The translations under genes were made by a program, and so were the position numbers. Below, piece by piece: positions 26,751 through 36,183 of a DNA stretch of 64,000 nucleotides. The DNA comes from Acidobacteriota bacterium (GTDB taxonomy: Bacteria > Acidobacteriota > Terriglobia > Acidiferrales > UBA7541). The notes under the pieces are model-generated. The model was not told the origin of the DNA and searched no databases. It saw nothing but the letters and a program-made list of their open reading frames with translations. The DNA lies in assembly GCA_013289855.1 (NCBI GenBank), contig JABCZD010000007.1:124001-188000 (forward strand), in the 5' to 3' direction. Each line of letters begins with the position of its first letter. Within the stretch, counting starts at the first letter, position 1.

Positions 26751-27323
26751 ATGAAGCACAAAACAACGGGAGCGGCGGGACTGGCTGCGGCATTTATTGC
26801 GGGCATGGTGGTGGCCACCGCGTGGGGTTGGGGAATGGCCTCAGCGCACGCCAAGACGTTGGAGGCACAGGCGCAGGGCCAGCAGGTTATCCTGCAGAAA
26901 GTCATGAGCCCCACGGTGTCCGACGACGACATTGCTTTGCTCCGCAAAGATATCCGCGCCATGAAGATGCAAGTGATCGGGCAGAATATGTCGCTGTCCG
27001 ATACCGAGGGGAATAAGTTCTGGCCCATCTACAAACACTACGCCGACGACTTGCACGAATTGAACAACTCGAAGTACGCGCTCTTGAAGCAGTACGCCGA
27101 GACTTGGTCAACGATGAGCGACCAGGATGCGCTCATTTATGTGCGCCACTGGATGGAGGTGGACGCCGAAGCCCAGGCCTTGCGCCTGAAGTACGTCCCG
27201 ACCGTATCCCAGGCCTTGCCCGGGAAAAAGGCCGCCACCTTTTTTCAACTGGATCGCCGTCTCTCCATGATCGTCGATTTGCAATTGTTTTCGCAGATTC
27301 CCTTGGCGCACCCGAAGGAGTAG
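26751..27323 (+). CDS. hypothetical exported protein, Spy/CpxP-like in outline
   Basis: A 190-residue protein with a GGAGAG ribosome site just before the ATG. It has a signal-type N-terminus (GLAAAFIAGMVVATAWGWGMASAHA), then a mainly helical, charged domain: SDDDIALLRKDIRAMKMQVIGQNMSLSDTEGNKFWPIYKHYADDL and YVPTVSQALPGKKAATFFQLDRRLSMIVDLQL. The phrase 'MSLSDTEGNKFWPIYKHY...L' followed by 'LPGKKAATFFQLDRRL' recurs in exported proteins of Acidobacteria that I cannot name; the helical layout is reminiscent of Spy/CpxP chaperones. Function unknown. It is 30 bases upstream of the Gfo/Idh/MocA gene, so possibly co-transcribed. Confidence 0.7.
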   Translation: MKHKTTGAAGLAAAFIAGMVVATAWGWGMASAHAKTLEAQAQGQQVILQKVMSPTVSDDDIALLRKDIRAMKMQVIGQNMSLSDTEGNKFWPIYKHYADDLHELNNSKYALLKQYAETWSTMSDQDALIYVRHWMEVDAEAQALRLKYVPTVSQALPGKKAATFFQLDRRLSMIVDLQLFSQIPLAHPKE

Positions 27324-27353
27324 CCCGAAAGAGGCCCCGGTGAGGAGAACCGC

Positions 27354-28688
27354 ATGACCCAGAACGACGCGCGCATGGACCGCAGAGCATTCCTGAATAA
27401 ATCAGCCACCGTGCTCGCAGCCGGGACCGCGTTTTCCTCCACGGCCTTGTCCTATGACCGCATCCTCGGCGCCAATGACCGAATTTCTCTCGCGCACATC
27501 GGCTACGGCAGCCGCGGCAGGGATCTCGCCCAAATTGCCGCGCTCCTGCACCAATCGCACAACGTCGAAATGACCGCCGTCTGCGATCTCTGGTCTGTCA
27601 ATCGCGAAGCCGCCCGCGCCACCAACGAAAAATTCTACGGCCGCTCGCCGCGCACCTTTCAGAACCTCGAAGACCTCCTCGCACTGACAGACGTCGACGC
27701 CGTTTTGATTTCCACGCCCGAGCATTCGCATTCGCCGATTCTTCTGCGCGCCGTGCAGGCCCACAAGGATGTTTACGTGGAAAAGCCCATGGGCAATGTG
27801 CTGGCCGAAGTCCAAGCCGCGCGCAATGCCGTCCTCGCTAGCGATCGCATCGTGCAAGTCGGCACGCAGCATCGCAGCGAGCCCTATCAGAAATTAGCCC
27901 ATGACGTTTTTCAAAGCGGCTCGCTCGGCGATCTCACTAAAGTCGAGATTGTCTGGAACTATCACGGGCCTCGCTGGCGCGGACGCGAAGAGGTTGCTCA
28001 GCTGCGTGAGGCGGACACCGATTGGCAGCGCTGGCTGATGACCAAGCCCTCCCGTCCCTTCGATCCTCGCCTCTATTTCGAATTCCGTCTGTACAAGGAT
28101 TTTTCCAGCGGCATCCCCGATCAGTGGATGAGTCACGGCATCGACCTGGTCCACTGGTTCACCGGCGATCACTTTCCCACCTCCGTCGTCGCCCACGGCG
28201 GAATCTTCGCCTGGCAAGATGGCCGCGAAACTCCCGACACCTTTCAGGCGCTGCTGCAATATCCCAAGGGCTTTCTCGTCAGCTACGCCACCAGCTTCGG
28301 AAATGATTCACCCAGCTTCTCTCGCTATATGGGAAAGAAGGCCACGCTCTGCAACCTCGGCGGTGAAGGAAGCCCGCGTTACCAGGTTATCGAAGAAAAG
28401 GGCAACCACGAAGACGATCCCGACGTCGACAAGCAGCGCAAGGCCCGTTTCCTGCTTCTGCCGGACAAATCGCTCCCGCCCATGGGCATCGACGACATGT
28501 CCACCGGTCACATGAGCAACTGGTTTGATTGCATCCGCTCGCGCCAGCAGCCGGTCGCCACCGTTCGCGATGGCTTCGCGCAATCCGTGGCCTGCATCAT
28601 GGCCGCGCAATCTTATTTCTCTGGCAAAAAGCTCTATTGGAACGCCGCCAAGGAAGAAATTACCGATCACGTCCCGCAACCACTCTGA
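27354..28688 (+). CDS. Tat-exported Gfo/Idh/MocA family oxidoreductase
   Basis: A 444-residue protein; GAGGAGA precedes the ATG. The twin-arginine signal MDRRAFLNKSATVLAAGTAFS is followed by the Rossmann NAD(P) motif HIGYGSRGRDLAQ and EHSHSPILLRAVQAHKDVYVEKPMGN, where EKP carries the catalytic lysine. The C-terminal alpha/beta domain includes WMSHGIDLVHWFTGDHFPTSVVAHGG. Exported family members with tightly bound cofactor act on sugars or glycans (for example 3-keto-glycoside forming and retaining-hydrolysis enzymes). It might therefore cooperate with the exported isomerases and GMC enzymes at 4-12 kb, but it lies 15 kb away. Confidence 0.88.
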   Translation: MTQNDARMDRRAFLNKSATVLAAGTAFSSTALSYDRILGANDRISLAHIGYGSRGRDLAQIAALLHQSHNVEMTAVCDLWSVNREAARATNEKFYGRSPRTFQNLEDLLALTDVDAVLISTPEHSHSPILLRAVQAHKDVYVEKPMGNVLAEVQAARNAVLASDRIVQVGTQHRSEPYQKLAHDVFQSGSLGDLTKVEIVWNYHGPRWRGREEVAQLREADTDWQRWLMTKPSRPFDPRLYFEFRLYKDFSSGIPDQWMSHGIDLVHWFTGDHFPTSVVAHGGIFAWQDGRETPDTFQALLQYPKGFLVSYATSFGNDSPSFSRYMGKKATLCNLGGEGSPRYQVIEEKGNHEDDPDVDKQRKARFLLLPDKSLPPMGIDDMSTGHMSNWFDCIRSRQQPVATVRDGFAQSVACIMAAQSYFSGKKLYWNAAKEEITDHVPQPL

Positions 28689-29041
28689 TTTCGCGCCGCT
28701 TTTTCCAGCCGTTTTTACGCCAAGGAAGAATGGTTTTTCGCCCTCTGTAGCGTCGCGGGCGCGCAACAATTTAACCCAGCCCGCCAGGCTGGGTGGGCGA
28801 GCGCACCACAACCACCCGTCCGGACCGCCGCAGGCGCGGCACATCTCCCACACCTACGCGCCGAATGCGATCCACGTCGTGCTCAACACAAAAGAAACGC
28901 GCAAGGTGATTTGATTTAACCTTTCCCCGCCCCGTAACCCTCCCCTTCGACTCCCCACAGCTGTCATTTATGACAGCTTCCCAAACCCCCGCAACCGCGT
29001 AACCTATCCCGGTTGGCCCCAGCCATCAGAGAGGGAGAACT
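28689..29041. other. 353-base intergenic region upstream of the hybrid kinase
   Basis: It contains a hairpin ACCCAGCC-CGCCA-GGCTGGGT (28774-28794), a pyrimidine-rich stretch, and the perfect palindrome at 28959-28978. No coding potential recognised. Confidence 0.6.
28959..28978. promoter_or_regulatory. palindromic site AGCTGTCA-TTTA-TGACAGCT upstream of the hybrid kinase
   Basis: A perfect 8-bp inverted repeat with a 4-base spacer ends 63 bases before the GTG start of the hybrid kinase. The core CTGTCA-N4-TGACAG recurs at 36291-36306 upstream of the other end of this signalling island. It looks like a dimeric regulator site; the regulator is unknown. Confidence 0.5.
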
Positions 29042-32000
29042 GTGCCCGAACGCACCAAAGACGCATTGCAGTCCGACACCCAGCTCTTCCGTTCTATCTT
29101 CGATCACGCCCAGATCGGCATCAGCTTTTTCAGCGTGGCCGACCGCCACGCCTTCTCCAACCGCGCCTTTCAAGAAATGTTGGGCTACTCGGAAGAGGAA
29201 CTAGGCGACCTGGCCAATTGGGACCAGCTGGTTCATCCCGATCACCGCGTCGCCGGCGCACAGCGCTACGCCGCTCTCCTCGCCGGCAAACTCGACCGCG
29301 ACGAATGGGAACAGCATCTCGTCCACCGCAGTGGCCGCGACGTCTTTACCAACGCCCGCTTCACCGTCCTCCGCGACCCCTCCGGCAAGCCCCTCTACAT
29401 CGCCTCCTTAACCGAAGACATCACTGAACGCAAAAAATCCGAGCAGGAACGCAACCGCATCACCCGGCAAATGCAGCAGCTTCTGGACTTCACCGGCCAG
29501 GGCGTGTACGGCATCGACATGCAGGGCAACTGCAACTTTATCAATCGCGCCACCTGCGAAATGGTGGGCTATCGCGCCGAAGAGGCCCTGGGCCGCAACA
29601 TGCACGAACTCGTGCATCACCACAAACCCGACGGCTCCCTTTATCCCGTCGACGAATGCCCCATCTACCTCGCCATCCGCAAGGGTGAAGGCTGTCGCGC
29701 CGACAACGAAGTAATGTGGCATCGCGACGGCACTCAAGTCCCCGTCGAATACTCCTCCTTTCCAATCTTCGACGGCGGAAAAATTACCGGCGCCGTCATC
29801 ACCATTTCCGATATCACCGAACGCCGCCGCAATCAGGAAGTCCTCCGCGAAAGAGAGCAGCTTTTCCGGACCATTTTCGAGAATGCGCCTATCGGTATCA
29901 GTCTTTGCAAACTCGCCGGCCCGCAATTTTTTACCAATCCCGCGTTGCACCAGATGCTCGATTGCACGGCGGAAGATTTGAATTCCATCGAGAAATGGGA
30001 TCGCCTGGTACACCCCGAAGATCGCGACTGGACCGCTCAGCGTTACGCCGACCTCCTCGAAGGTAAGCGCGAATCGGACGAGTACGAACAGCGCTTCGTT
30101 CGCCCCGACGGCCGCGTCGTCACCGCCGACGGCCGCTTTTCCGTAATCCGGAACGCCGAGCGAGAACCTCAGTATCTGCTCAACATGACCGAGGATATTT
30201 CCGAGCGTAAGGCCGCCGAAGACCTCCTTCGCAAGCGCGACGAGGAGTTGCGCCACGCCAATTTCCTCGCCGAAACCGCCCTGGAACTTACCAAAGCCGG
30301 CTACTGGCACGTGCCCATGGATGGCAGCGGTTTCTACAACGCCTCTCCCCGTCGCGTCGAATTATTCGGCGAGTTTCCGCGCGCCGACTATCGCTATTCG
30401 CTGGAAGAATTATTCGCCAACGCCCGTGCTGCGGACTTGTCTGCCGCACAGCAGGCGCAGGAAGACTTCCAGGCCGCGATGGCGGGCAAGACTCCTAATT
30501 ACGACACCGTGTTCGCCTACAAACGTCCCATCGACGGGCGCATCGCCTGGATTCACGCGCTCGCTCACATTGTCAGGGACGCTAGCGGAAAGCCCACCGA
30601 CATGTACGGCGTCTCGCAGGACATTACCGAATTCAAGCAGCTGGAAAAGGAACTTGTCGCTGCCAAAGAAGCTGCCGAAGCCGCCACCAAGGCCAAGTCC
30701 GGCTTCCTCGCCAACATGAGCCACGAAATTCGCACCCCCATGAACGCCATCCTCGGCATGACCCACCTGGCTCTCCGCACCGATTTGACTGCCAAGCAGC
30801 GCGACTACTTAACGAAAACTAAAGCTGCCGCCCAATCTCTGCTTGGCATCATCAACGATATTCTCGATTTCTCCAAGATTGAGGCCGGCAAGTTGAATAT
30901 GGAGCGCACCGAGTTCCGACTGGAAGAAGTCCTCGCCAACCTCTCCAGCGTGGTGTGTCAGAAAGCCAGCGACAAAAATCTGGAGTTCCTCATCGCTGCG
31001 CAGCAAGACCTGCCTCCCAACCTCGTCGGCGACCCGCTCCGTCTCGGTCAAATCCTGATCAATCTCGTCACCAACGCCGTGAAATTTACCGGGCATGGCG
31101 AAATCGTAGTGCGCGTCGCGCTGGTAGAAAAGGTTTTGGACAAGGTCCATCTGAAATTTTCCGTCCACGATAGCGGTATCGGCATGACGCCCGAACAAAC
31201 CGCCCGCCTCTTCCAGGCTTTCAGCCAGGCCGATAGTTCCACCACCAGAAAGTACGGCGGCACCGGTCTCGGCCTTTCCATTTCCAAAAAACTTGTCGAG
31301 ATGATGGACGGCCATATCTGGGTCGAAAGCGATTTCGGCAAGGGCAGCGCTTTTCATTTCACCTCGTGGTTCGGCATCGGCGCGGATAAATCAAAACCCA
31401 AAGTTTTGATTCCGGACATCGCCGGCCTCCGCGTCCTCGTTGTCGACGACAATCTGCAGGCTCGCGAAATCCTCACCGATTCTCTCAAAGGACTTGCTCT
31501 CCGCGTTGCCTCCGTTTCCTCCGGCGAAGACGCCATTCGCGAAGTTGCCTCCGCCGACGCCCAAGACCCACACCGGCTGGTCATGATGGACTGGCACATG
31601 CCGGGCATGGACGGCCTCGAGGCCAGCCGCATCATCAAGCGCGGCGATCGCCTGAAACACATCCCCAAAATTGTCATGGTCACGGCCTTTGAACGCGAAG
31701 ACGTCCGCGCGCATGCCGAACATCTCGGGATTGACGCCTATCTGCTGAAGCCCGTCACGCCCTCCACGCTCTTTGACACTTTGGTTGAATTGTTCAGTGC
31801 CCCGGACCACAGCGCTCAACCCAAGCAAGCCTCGCGAGCTGAGGCCACTTCTCACGACGCCACCGGTGTTCGCATTCTTCTGGTCGAAGACAACGAAATA
31901 AATCAGCAGGTCGCCACCGAACTCCTCGAAAGCGCCGGCGCTATTGTCACCGTCGCCAATCACGGCGGCGAAGCCGTGAAAATCCTCACCGCGGGCGAAC

Positions 32001-32971
32001 CGCCTCCGCCGTTCGATATCGTGTTCATGGATCTGCAAATGCCCGTGATGGATGGCTTCACCGCGACGGCGCTACTCCGCGCGCAGTCCAAACTTCGCGA
32101 TCTGCCCATCATCGCCATGACCGCGCACGCCTTGGTCGAAGAACGCCAGCACTGCATGGACATGGGCATGAACGATCACGTCAGCAAACCCATCGAACCC
32201 GAAGCTTTGTTCGCAACATTGAAGCGTTGGGCGAAGCCTCGTTCATCCCAGCCTGCCGGAGTAGAAACTAAAGTCGGAAGCAAGGCCGGAACTAAAGCCG
32301 AAACTAAACAAAGACCAGCGCCATCGCCTGACGATCGCCCTCTGCCCGCGATCGATGGCCTTGACACTGTCGGCGGCCTCGCGCGCGTCGCCGGAAACAA
32401 ACGCCTCTACCGCAACTTGCTCGCGCTGTTTGCGGCACAAGAGGGCGATACTCATTCGCAAATCCTGGCTTCCATCGCCAGTGGAGACCGCAAGCTCACC
32501 GAAAGCATCGCCCACAGGGTGAAGGGAGCCGCGGGAAATATCGGGCTCGGCGACGTTTTTGCCACCGCGGGAAAACTCGAGCGCGCCGCTCGCCAAATGG
32601 ATGCGACAGTTCCCGCGCTGGCGGAAGAATTCGCCCTGGTGCTACAACGGCAGGTACAGGCGATTCAGCTGGCCCTCAGTGACGTTACCGCCGACGTCAA
32701 GGCCGACGTTAAGCCCGATGCTCCCACGGAGGCCCGCGCCTATCCGGCGTTCGACGCGTGCGCCGTATCCGCGGCCATCGCGCGACTCCGCGAACTCCTC
32801 GAGTCCAGCGACGCCGACGCGGATGAAGCCTTTCGCGCGCTTGAAACTGCTCTCGCCGGCACTTGCGACCCGGCGCGACTCTCCGCTCTCGGCGTCACTA
32901 TCAGCGCGTTTGATTTCGACGCCGCGCGGACCAAGCTGGACGAAATCGCTAGAGAATACCGTGCCAATTAG
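29042..32971 (+). CDS. multi-PAS hybrid sensor histidine kinase with two receivers and HPt
   Basis: A 1309-residue protein, GTG start with GGGAG upstream. There is no membrane segment, so it is a cytoplasmic sensor. Order: four PAS/PAC units (about 10-130, 135-255, 265-385, 395-515; each ends in a [16 protein letters not shown] motif), a short coiled linker, HisKA with [17 protein letters not shown] (phospho-His at about 561), HATPase_c ([32 protein letters not shown]), receiver 1 (VLVVDDN; acceptor Asp about 850 in MMDWHMPG), receiver 2 (LLVEDNEIN; Asp about 997 in FMDLQMP), and an HPt domain ([14 protein letters not shown], His about 1158). The downstream REC-PP2C gene starts 12 bases later and is the probable phosphorelay target. 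Confidence 0.95.
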   Translation: MPERTKDALQSDTQLFRSIFDHAQIGISFFSVADRHAFSNRAFQEMLGYSEEELGDLANWDQLVHPDHRVAGAQRYAALLAGKLDRDEWEQHLVHRSGRDVFTNARFTVLRDPSGKPLYIASLTEDITERKKSEQERNRITRQMQQLLDFTGQGVYGIDMQGNCNFINRATCEMVGYRAEEALGRNMHELVHHHKPDGSLYPVDECPIYLAIRKGEGCRADNEVMWHRDGTQVPVEYSSFPIFDGGKITGAVITISDITERRRNQEVLREREQLFRTIFENAPIGISLCKLAGPQFFTNPALHQMLDCTAEDLNSIEKWDRLVHPEDRDWTAQRYADLLEGKRESDEYEQRFVRPDGRVVTADGRFSVIRNAEREPQYLLNMTEDISERKAAEDLLRKRDEELRHANFLAETALELTKAGYWHVPMDGSGFYNASPRRVELFGEFPRADYRYSLEELFANARAADLSAAQQAQEDFQAAMAGKTPNYDTVFAYKRPIDGRIAWIHALAHIVRDASGKPTDMYGVSQDITEFKQLEKELVAAKEAAEAATKAKSGFLANMSHEIRTPMNAILGMTHLALRTDLTAKQRDYLTKTKAAAQSLLGIINDILDFSKIEAGKLNMERTEFRLEEVLANLSSVVCQKASDKNLEFLIAAQQDLPPNLVGDPLRLGQILINLVTNAVKFTGHGEIVVRVALVEKVLDKVHLKFSVHDSGIGMTPEQTARLFQAFSQADSSTTRKYGGTGLGLSISKKLVEMMDGHIWVESDFGKGSAFHFTSWFGIGADKSKPKVLIPDIAGLRVLVVDDNLQAREILTDSLKGLALRVASVSSGEDAIREVASADAQDPHRLVMMDWHMPGMDGLEASRIIKRGDRLKHIPKIVMVTAFEREDVRAHAEHLGIDAYLLKPVTPSTLFDTLVELFSAPDHSAQPKQASRAEATSHDATGVRILLVEDNEINQQVATELLESAGAIVTVANHGGEAVKILTAGEPPPPFDIVFMDLQMPVMDGFTATALLRAQSKLRDLPIIAMTAHALVEERQHCMDMGMNDHVSKPIEPEALFATLKRWAKPRSSQPAGVETKVGSKAGTKAETKQRPAPSPDDRPLPAIDGLDTVGGLARVAGNKRLYRNLLALFAAQEGDTHSQILASIASGDRKLTESIAHRVKGAAGNIGLGDVFATAGKLERAARQMDATVPALAEEFALVLQRQVQAIQLALSDVTADVKADVKPDAPTEARAYPAFDACAVSAAIARLRELLESSDADADEAFRALETALAGTCDPARLSALGVTISAFDFDAARTKLDEIAREYRAN

Positions 32972-32982
32972 GAGCCGCCATA

Positions 32983-34140
32983 GTGACTGACCCCGGAGAA
33001 AAAAAACTCGTGCTCGTGGTCGACGACGCTCCCGCCAACCTTCAGGTCGTTAATTCCATTCTGAAAGACGATTTCAAAATCCGCGTCGCCACCAGCGGCG
33101 CCAAAGCTTTGGAACTCGTCAAAGTCAAACCGTATCCCGACCTCATTTTACTCGACGTCATGATGCCGGAAATGGACGGCTACGAAGTCTGCGCCATCCT
33201 GAAAGCTTCGCCGGAAACCAAAGACATTCCGGTAATTTTTCTCACCGGCAAAACCGAAGCCGACGACGAAACCAGAGGCTTCAAGGTCGGCGCCGTGGAC
33301 TACATCCACAAACCGTTTTCGCCCGCGGTCGTGCAAGCCCGCGTCCACACCCATCTCGTCCTGCGCGAAGCCCGCGAACAACTCGCCCGCCAACTCCTCA
33401 CCATAAACAACGAACTGGAAATGGCGCGCGAGATTCAGCTCTCCATTCTGCCGCACCAAACTCCCAAAATCCGCGGCCTCGGAATTGCCGCGCGTTATTT
33501 GCCCATGAATTCCGTCGCCGGAGATTTTTACGATTTCATTCTCGTGGACGAAAAACGCGTCGGCATTTTAGTCGCCGACGTTTCCGGCCACGGTTTGCCC
33601 GCCGCGCTAATCGCCTCCATGCTGAAAGTTGCGCTCTCCGCGCAAACCGCGCACGCGTCTGATCCCGCGCGCGTCTTAAACGGATTGAATCATTCCTTGT
33701 GCGGAAAATTCAAATATCATTTCGTCACCGCGGCCTACATCTTCGTGGACATGGAAAAGCAGATCATGCGTTACGCCGCCGGGGGGCATCCGCCGCTGCT
33801 GCTGTGGCAAGCCGCAACCGGATCCGCTTCCGAAATTGTCCAGAACGGCCTGCTCCTCGGCATGTTTCCGCAAGAAACGTATTCCGCGGTGGAAATCGCG
33901 GTGCAGCCCGGCGACAAGGCCATCCTTTATACAGATGGAATTTTGGAGACCAGCAATCCGTCGGACGAGGACTATGGCATCGAACTTTTCAAACAGTTTG
34001 TGGATTCCCAGCATCATCTCGACGCAAATGCATTTGCGGATTTGCTACTGGACGAACTGGCGGGCTGGTCGAAACATGCGAAGGGGTTCCATCAAAAAGA
34101 TGACATCACACTGCTGGCCATCGATTTTCAGATGCCCTAA
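32983..34140 (+). CDS. receiver-PP2C (SpoIIE/RsbU-type) serine phosphatase
   Basis: A 385-residue protein, GTG start with GGAG 8 bases before. Residues 1-125 are a receiver domain (LVLVVDDAPANLQVV, acceptor Asp in LILLDVMMPEMDGYEV, LTGKTEADD, Lys in YIHKPFSP). A helical linker EREIQLSILP-type (observed LEMAREIQLSILPHQTP) leads into a SpoIIE phosphatase: SVAGDFYDFILVDEKRVGILVADVSGHGLPAALIASMLK, AAGGHPPLLLW, LYTDGILET and KDDITLLAIDF, with the metal-binding Asp and Gly residues intact. It should dephosphorylate a STAS-domain antagonist; one is encoded convergently 20 bases beyond (34161-34517). Phosphorylation probably comes from the preceding hybrid kinase. Confidence 0.94.
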   Translation: MTDPGEKKLVLVVDDAPANLQVVNSILKDDFKIRVATSGAKALELVKVKPYPDLILLDVMMPEMDGYEVCAILKASPETKDIPVIFLTGKTEADDETRGFKVGAVDYIHKPFSPAVVQARVHTHLVLREAREQLARQLLTINNELEMAREIQLSILPHQTPKIRGLGIAARYLPMNSVAGDFYDFILVDEKRVGILVADVSGHGLPAALIASMLKVALSAQTAHASDPARVLNGLNHSLCGKFKYHFVTAAYIFVDMEKQIMRYAAGGHPPLLLWQAATGSASEIVQNGLLLGMFPQETYSAVEIAVQPGDKAILYTDGILETSNPSDEDYGIELFKQFVDSQHHLDANAFADLLLDELAGWSKHAKGFHQKDDITLLAIDFQMP

Positions 34141-34160
34141 GGATTGCGCAGCATCACGCG

Positions 34161-34517
34161 CTACACGGTTTCAGAAAAACTCCGAATCGCGCTTTGCTCG
34201 TCCATATACACCTTGTAAACGCGATCCAGCTGCGTGATCTGCAGCGTGTCGTAAACTTTTTTCGTGGGATTCAAAAACTTCAGCTCGCCGTCCTTGGACT
34301 TCACCGGAGTAAAAGCCCCAGCCAATTCGCCAACTCCAGCGCTGTCCATGGAACTCACGTCCGCGAAATTGAGAATAATCTTGGTTTGACCAGCATCGAG
34401 TAAATCGTTGATCGTACGGCGAAGCGTCAGACTAGCTTCCCCGAGTTCAATTTTTCCGCGCAAATCCACGATAATAATTGCTCCGGATTGTCGGCGGCTA
34501 ATTAGCAAGGGTGGCAT
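34161..34517 (-). CDS. STAS-domain anti-sigma factor antagonist (SpoIIAA/RsbV-like)
   Basis: ATG 34517 gives 118 residues and lies one base after the stop of the upstream protease gene (TGATATG), so the two are coupled. The domain reads IIIVDLRGKIELGEASLTLRRTINDLLDAGQTKIILNFADVSSMDSAGVGELAGAF; MDSAGVGEL contains the serine that is normally phosphorylated and later freed by a PP2C phosphatase. The phosphatase gene is immediately convergent. No RsbW-type kinase or sigma factor is encoded in the window, so the partner-switch target must be elsewhere. Confidence 0.93.
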   Translation of the reverse strand: MPPLLISRRQSGAIIIVDLRGKIELGEASLTLRRTINDLLDAGQTKIILNFADVSSMDSAGVGELAGAFTPVKSKDGELKFLNPTKKVYDTLQITQLDRVYKVYMDEQSAIRSFSETV

Positions 34518-34518
34518 A

Positions 34519-36183
34519 TCAGTGGTTGAGCAGCGGCTGAGCGAAGCGAATCGGCACGCCAAAATTGGAGCCGCCAAAATCCCGCACCACCGCAAACGTC
34601 ACGCCGATCACTTGCCCCTCCTGATTGATCAGCGGCCCGCCGGAGCCACCGGAAGTAGTCTGCGCATCATAAACAATTCTGTCCGCGAGCACATCGCCGA
34701 TGTGACCCTGCGTCACCAGCGGGCGAATCAAATTGCGCTTGGCCACTTCGTCAATAATGATCGTTGGGTCGCCGTCGCTGACCTTCAAAATGTCTTTCAC
34801 CACGTCCTCGTCCGCCCTCGCCAGAATCGCGCTCAAGCCCGTGGCATAACCGAGCGACATCAGCGACTGTCCGCTGATCGCCGCTTCTTTTCTACTATCA
34901 ATCTTCAGAATCGGGCGATTTAGTTCGGAGAGGTCCCCGTGCATCAGCGCGAGATCCGCCTCTTCCGAGATTTGCGAAATCTCCAGAGGTATCCTGATTT
35001 TCGAGCCCGGAAAGTACGCGGCCATCTCGGCAATCACCGGTTGCAGGCCCTGTTTCATCGCGCCAGCAAGCTCGTCATTCTTCCACCACGGCTGTGCCAC
35101 ATGATGATTGGTGAGAATCTTTCCTTGGCCGACGATGAAACCCGTTCCAAAAAAATCGCTGCGAACTTCCGGCCCGCGCCCATCCAGCGTGTAGATAACG
35201 TTGCCATCGCTATCCTTCAGCGGCGTTCCATCGGGATTGATGGTGCCGTAGCGCAATCTTTTCCCAGAGTTCTTGTCCAGCAACGCCACGGAAACGTGCA
35301 GCAGGCAAACGCTTGGCGCATAAGAACGAATGACGCCCTCGGCGGCCACCGATTGCCCCTCAATGCGCTGTAGCCTGCTGGTGGTTTCGTTCAATTGTTT
35401 TTGTATATCCGAAACTTCGCCGTGCGGGGCGCTGGAAAGTTTTTGCCGCAAAGCCTCGGACTGTTGCTGTAGCTGCTCTTTTTGCTGCGTTACGTCGGAC
35501 TGTTTCAGGTCCTGCCGCGCTTGTTGCGCATCTTTCAAAATTTGTTCCTGGGTGCGCAGGCCGCGCTCCAGTTGCGCAATCACCGAGTACGTGCGGCGGG
35601 TTTCCTTGTCCGCGCGCCGCGAATACAGCAGAAAAATTCCCGTAACCAGCAGCGCCAAGACGATCAAGCTGGAGACGCCAATTTTCAGCACGCGGCCCAG
35701 GGAGAATGCGTCGCGCGTCATTTTCTCGGTTACCGCAAGCGCTTGGAACGCGGTATTCGCGAGTTCCCTGCCCTGTTCGGAGATGCGCATTTTTTCTTCA
35801 AGCGCGGCGATCTCGCGCTTCTCGCGCAATTGCGCGCGCAGCCGCGCCAGCAGCTCCGTGGGATCCCAATTCGCGGAGAGAACGTCGTCGGCTCCAAGGT
35901 CCAGGCCACGCGCGCGATCCGCTGCTGCGCCTCCGGTCAACAGAATGAGTCGCGGCCGCGACCCCAGCGGCATGGTCTTCACGCCAACCAGCGCCCCGCA
36001 ACAATGCAAATCCGCAGCTTCGGCTTCCACCAGAAACACATCCACGCCGCCCTCTTGCGCCATGCGCAATCCTTCCTCTTGAGTCGTGGCGGCGGAAAAT
36101 TCGTAGCCGGCAGCAGTAATCAGATCTCTCAGCGCAAGAGCGCTAGCGTCCGATCCGGCCAATAAAATGCGTTCGTGTTTCAC
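34519..36183 (-). CDS. degenerate receiver - transmembrane - coiled-coil - trypsin-like serine protease fusion
   Basis: GTG 36183 with AAGGAG just upstream gives 554 residues. Residues about 1-120 have a response-regulator fold (RILLAGSDASALALRDLITAAGYEFSAATTQEEGLRMAQ; LILLTGGAAADRARGLDLGADDVL), but the acceptor site reads VDVFLVEAEAAD: the expected Asp is a Glu and the N-terminal acidic pair is replaced, so it is not phosphorylatable. One membrane segment follows (IGVSSLIVLALLVTGIFLLYS, about 173-193), then a coiled coil (about 200-275, Gln/Lys-rich). The C-terminal half is a DegP/HtrA-like trypsin domain without PDZ: TNHHVAQPW (His), EEADLALMHGD (Asp) and TSGGSGGPLINQEGQVIGV (Ser). Topology would put the protease outside and the receiver inside. 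Confidence 0.88.
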   Translation of the reverse strand: MKHERILLAGSDASALALRDLITAAGYEFSAATTQEEGLRMAQEGGVDVFLVEAEAADLHCCGALVGVKTMPLGSRPRLILLTGGAAADRARGLDLGADDVLSANWDPTELLARLRAQLREKREIAALEEKMRISEQGRELANTAFQALAVTEKMTRDAFSLGRVLKIGVSSLIVLALLVTGIFLLYSRRADKETRRTYSVIAQLERGLRTQEQILKDAQQARQDLKQSDVTQQKEQLQQQSEALRQKLSSAPHGEVSDIQKQLNETTSRLQRIEGQSVAAEGVIRSYAPSVCLLHVSVALLDKNSGKRLRYGTINPDGTPLKDSDGNVIYTLDGRGPEVRSDFFGTGFIVGQGKILTNHHVAQPWWKNDELAGAMKQGLQPVIAEMAAYFPGSKIRIPLEISQISEEADLALMHGDLSELNRPILKIDSRKEAAISGQSLMSLGYATGLSAILARADEDVVKDILKVSDGDPTIIIDEVAKRNLIRPLVTQGHIGDVLADRIVYDAQTTSGGSGGPLINQEGQVIGVTFAVVRDFGGSNFGVPIRFAQPLLNH

